A DNA stretch of 64,000 nt, taken from the NCBI GenBank assembly GCA_965276835.1, contig OZ255631.1, positions 3,286,001-3,350,000 of the forward strand. The letters run 5' to 3'. Position numbers and translations under genes: made by a program. Source of the DNA: BOG-932 sp965276835. GTDB lineage: Bacteria > Pseudomonadota > Alphaproteobacteria > BOG-932 > Roseiterribacteraceae. This document shows positions 62,668 to 64,000 of this stretch, piece by piece. Within the stretch, counting starts at the first letter, position 1, and each line of letters starts with the position of its first letter. The notes below the pieces were generated by a model. It was given only the letters and a program-made list of their open reading frames with translations, was not told the origin of the DNA and did not search any database.

Positions 62668-63941
62668 GACTTGCTCTCCGAATGCCCCGCAGAGGACCGC
62701 CCATTCAGCCAGGACGATGCCGCGCTCCCGAAGGCGTCGCGCACATCCTCCCGATCGATTTCGTCCAATGCGCCGCCGATGAAACCCTGGATCAAAAGCG
62801 CCCGCGCCTCCGCTTCCGGAATGCCGCGTGCGCGCAGGAAGAACAGCGCGTCCGCATCCAACCGGCCAACGGTCGCGCCGTGGCTGCATTTGACGTCGTC
62901 GGCGTGAATTTCAAGCTCCGGCTTCACATCGGCCTCGGCCTTGGGCGACAGCAGCAGGGTTTGGCTCAGCTGATAACCGTCGGTTTTCTGCGCCTGCGGC
63001 CGCACCAAAATTTTTCCCTGATAGACAGCACGGCCGTCGTCGTCGATCACACCCTTCTGGGTCTGGCGCGACGAACAATGATCGGCCTGATGATCGATCA
63101 GGATCGTGGTGTCGGCATGGCGATCGCCATCGACCAGATAGGCGCCGTCGACCTGCGCGGCGCCGCCGGGCTGGCGCAAGGCCACCTCGACCTCGCGCCG
63201 CACCAATCCGCCGCCGGCGGTGAGCGCGAAACTGCGATAGGTCGCGTCGCGCCCGACCGTCACGGTGACGGTCTCCAGCGCGGTCGATGCCTCGGGCTCG
63301 GAATGCATGACATAGTGACGAAGGCTGGCGCCGTTTCCCAGCGCGACCTCGGCCACCTGATTGGTGAAACCGCCACCAGGGCCGCCCAGATGACGTTCCA
63401 CCAGCACAGCCTCGGCCATGTCGCCCAAGGCGACCAGAAGGCGCGGATGGGCGACCGGCCCGTCGCCATCGCTGACGAACACAGCCTCGATCGTGCCCTC
63501 CACCGCAGCGCCGCGCGGCACCACCAGGACGAGCCCGTCCTCGATCCAGGCGGTGTTGAGCGCGGCCATCGGCCGCCGGTCGATCGCCGCACTGACGCCC
63601 AGGCGGCCTTCGAGCAGGTTCGGGTGATTGGCGAGAACATCCGCGAGGCTGGCCAGCATCGCGTTCTGCGGCAAAGCGCCGATATGCGACCGGTCGGCGT
63701 CGAAGCGGCCGTTGACGAAGACCAGGCGATGCTTGGCATCCGCGACCAGTGCTTCGATCTTCTGCGCGGTGCCGGGGGCAGCCTTCGACGGCTCGAATGT
63801 CAACGCTTTCAGCTTGTTCAGGCCGGTATATTTCCAGACCTCCTGCCGCTGGGTCGGCAGGCCGGTCTCGCCGAAGCGCGCCTGTCCGGCGGCGCGCAGC
63901 GCGGTCAGCCAGCCCGGCTGAGTGTGGACGGCGGTGCTCAT
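62664..63941 (-). CDS. sufD: SufD, Fe-S cluster assembly complex subunit
   Basis: 425 aa. SufD-type start (FGETGLPTQRQEVWKYTGLN) and C-terminal beta-helix with HADDVKCSHGATVGRLDADA and FFLRARGIPEAEARALLIQG, followed by DEIDREDVRDAF. Forms the SufBC2D scaffold with SufB and SufC. Starts with an ATGA overlap on sufC. Confidence 0.95.
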
Positions 63942-64000
63942 GCGGCTTTCCCGGCGTCGAACTCGGCATAGCCGGTCTTTTCCAGCTCATGCGCCAGTTC
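63938..64000 (-). CDS. sufC: SufC ATPase, C-terminal end only (continues off the right edge)
   Basis: The last 20 codons on the minus strand read ELAHELEKTGYAEFDAGKAA, ending in TGA at 63938-63940. The ELAxELExxGY pattern is the normal end of SufC. The ATP-binding part is outside the window. Its stop overlaps the sufD start. Identification also relies on the gene order sufC-sufD-sufS-sufU-sufT-sufA. Confidence 0.85.
   Translation of the reverse strand, partial: ELAHELEKTGYAEFDAGKAA

Overview
The window looks like chromosomal DNA of a GC-rich proteobacterium, most probably an alphaproteobacterium. Pointers are the divergent ScfR-type regulator/isocitrate lyase pair, the sufCDSU-sufT-sufA gene order, the dense ATGA-overlapping operons and a palindromic intergenic repeat of the type common in alphaproteobacteria. 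The exact lineage cannot be fixed from the sequence. No rRNA, tRNA, prophage, IS element or CRISPR array was seen.

Layout. (1) 1-5.8 kb: a minus-strand catabolic cluster (SDR, CobW-type GTPase, epimerase, HpcH/HpaI lyase, MaoC hydratase, BKACE/DUF849), with a SnoaL-like gene divergent from it and an SH3-domain protein. (2) 5.8-17.8 kb: a surface-adhesion locus. It holds a giant two-partner-secretion exoprotein of 2821 residues with ten 102-residue YDG repeats, its TpsB transporter (broken by a frameshift), and a divergent PEP-CTERM surface protein. The ~500-bp region between exoprotein and PEP-CTERM gene has a sigma-54 type promoter facing each way and a matched 24-bp element at the same distance upstream of each. 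(3) 17.8-23.5 kb: an acyl-CoA dehydrogenase, an orphan sulfate-binding protein, and two paralogous OprP/OprO-type porins. (4) 23.7-30.8 kb: a complete kdpFABC-kdpDE potassium uptake operon with a 27-residue membrane peptide at its head and a KdpD lacking the usual N-terminal half. (5) 31-39.2 kb: a six-gene translationally coupled operon (hydantoinase/oxoprolinase A and B, acyl-CoA dehydrogenase, CoA transferase, crotonase, GntR/FCD regulator), preceded by three tiny ORFs. (6) 39.3-47.7 kb: PQQ-like propeller protein, uronate-dehydrogenase-like enzyme, MFS transporter, MsrA, ScfR-like regulator with isocitrate lyase, ROK-family kinase. (7) 47.7-59 kb: a TlpA-DUF4266-DUF3570-ApbE cassette, and directly upstream on the same strand a Cus-type copper/silver RND efflux operon led by a Met-rich peptide and a FixH-like protein. 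(8) 59.2-64 kb: dusA and the SUF iron-sulfur assembly operon, truncated in sufC at the right edge.

The strongest candidates for undescribed biology are two. The first is the mirror-image sigma-54 control region that appears to couple a giant TPS adhesin to the PEP-CTERM/exosortase regulon. The second is the TlpA-DUF4266-DUF3570-ApbE cassette, whose small lipoprotein-like member ends in a Gly/Cys tail (GGGCGCN) and whose outer-membrane member looks like a double beta-barrel fusion, next to copper efflux.
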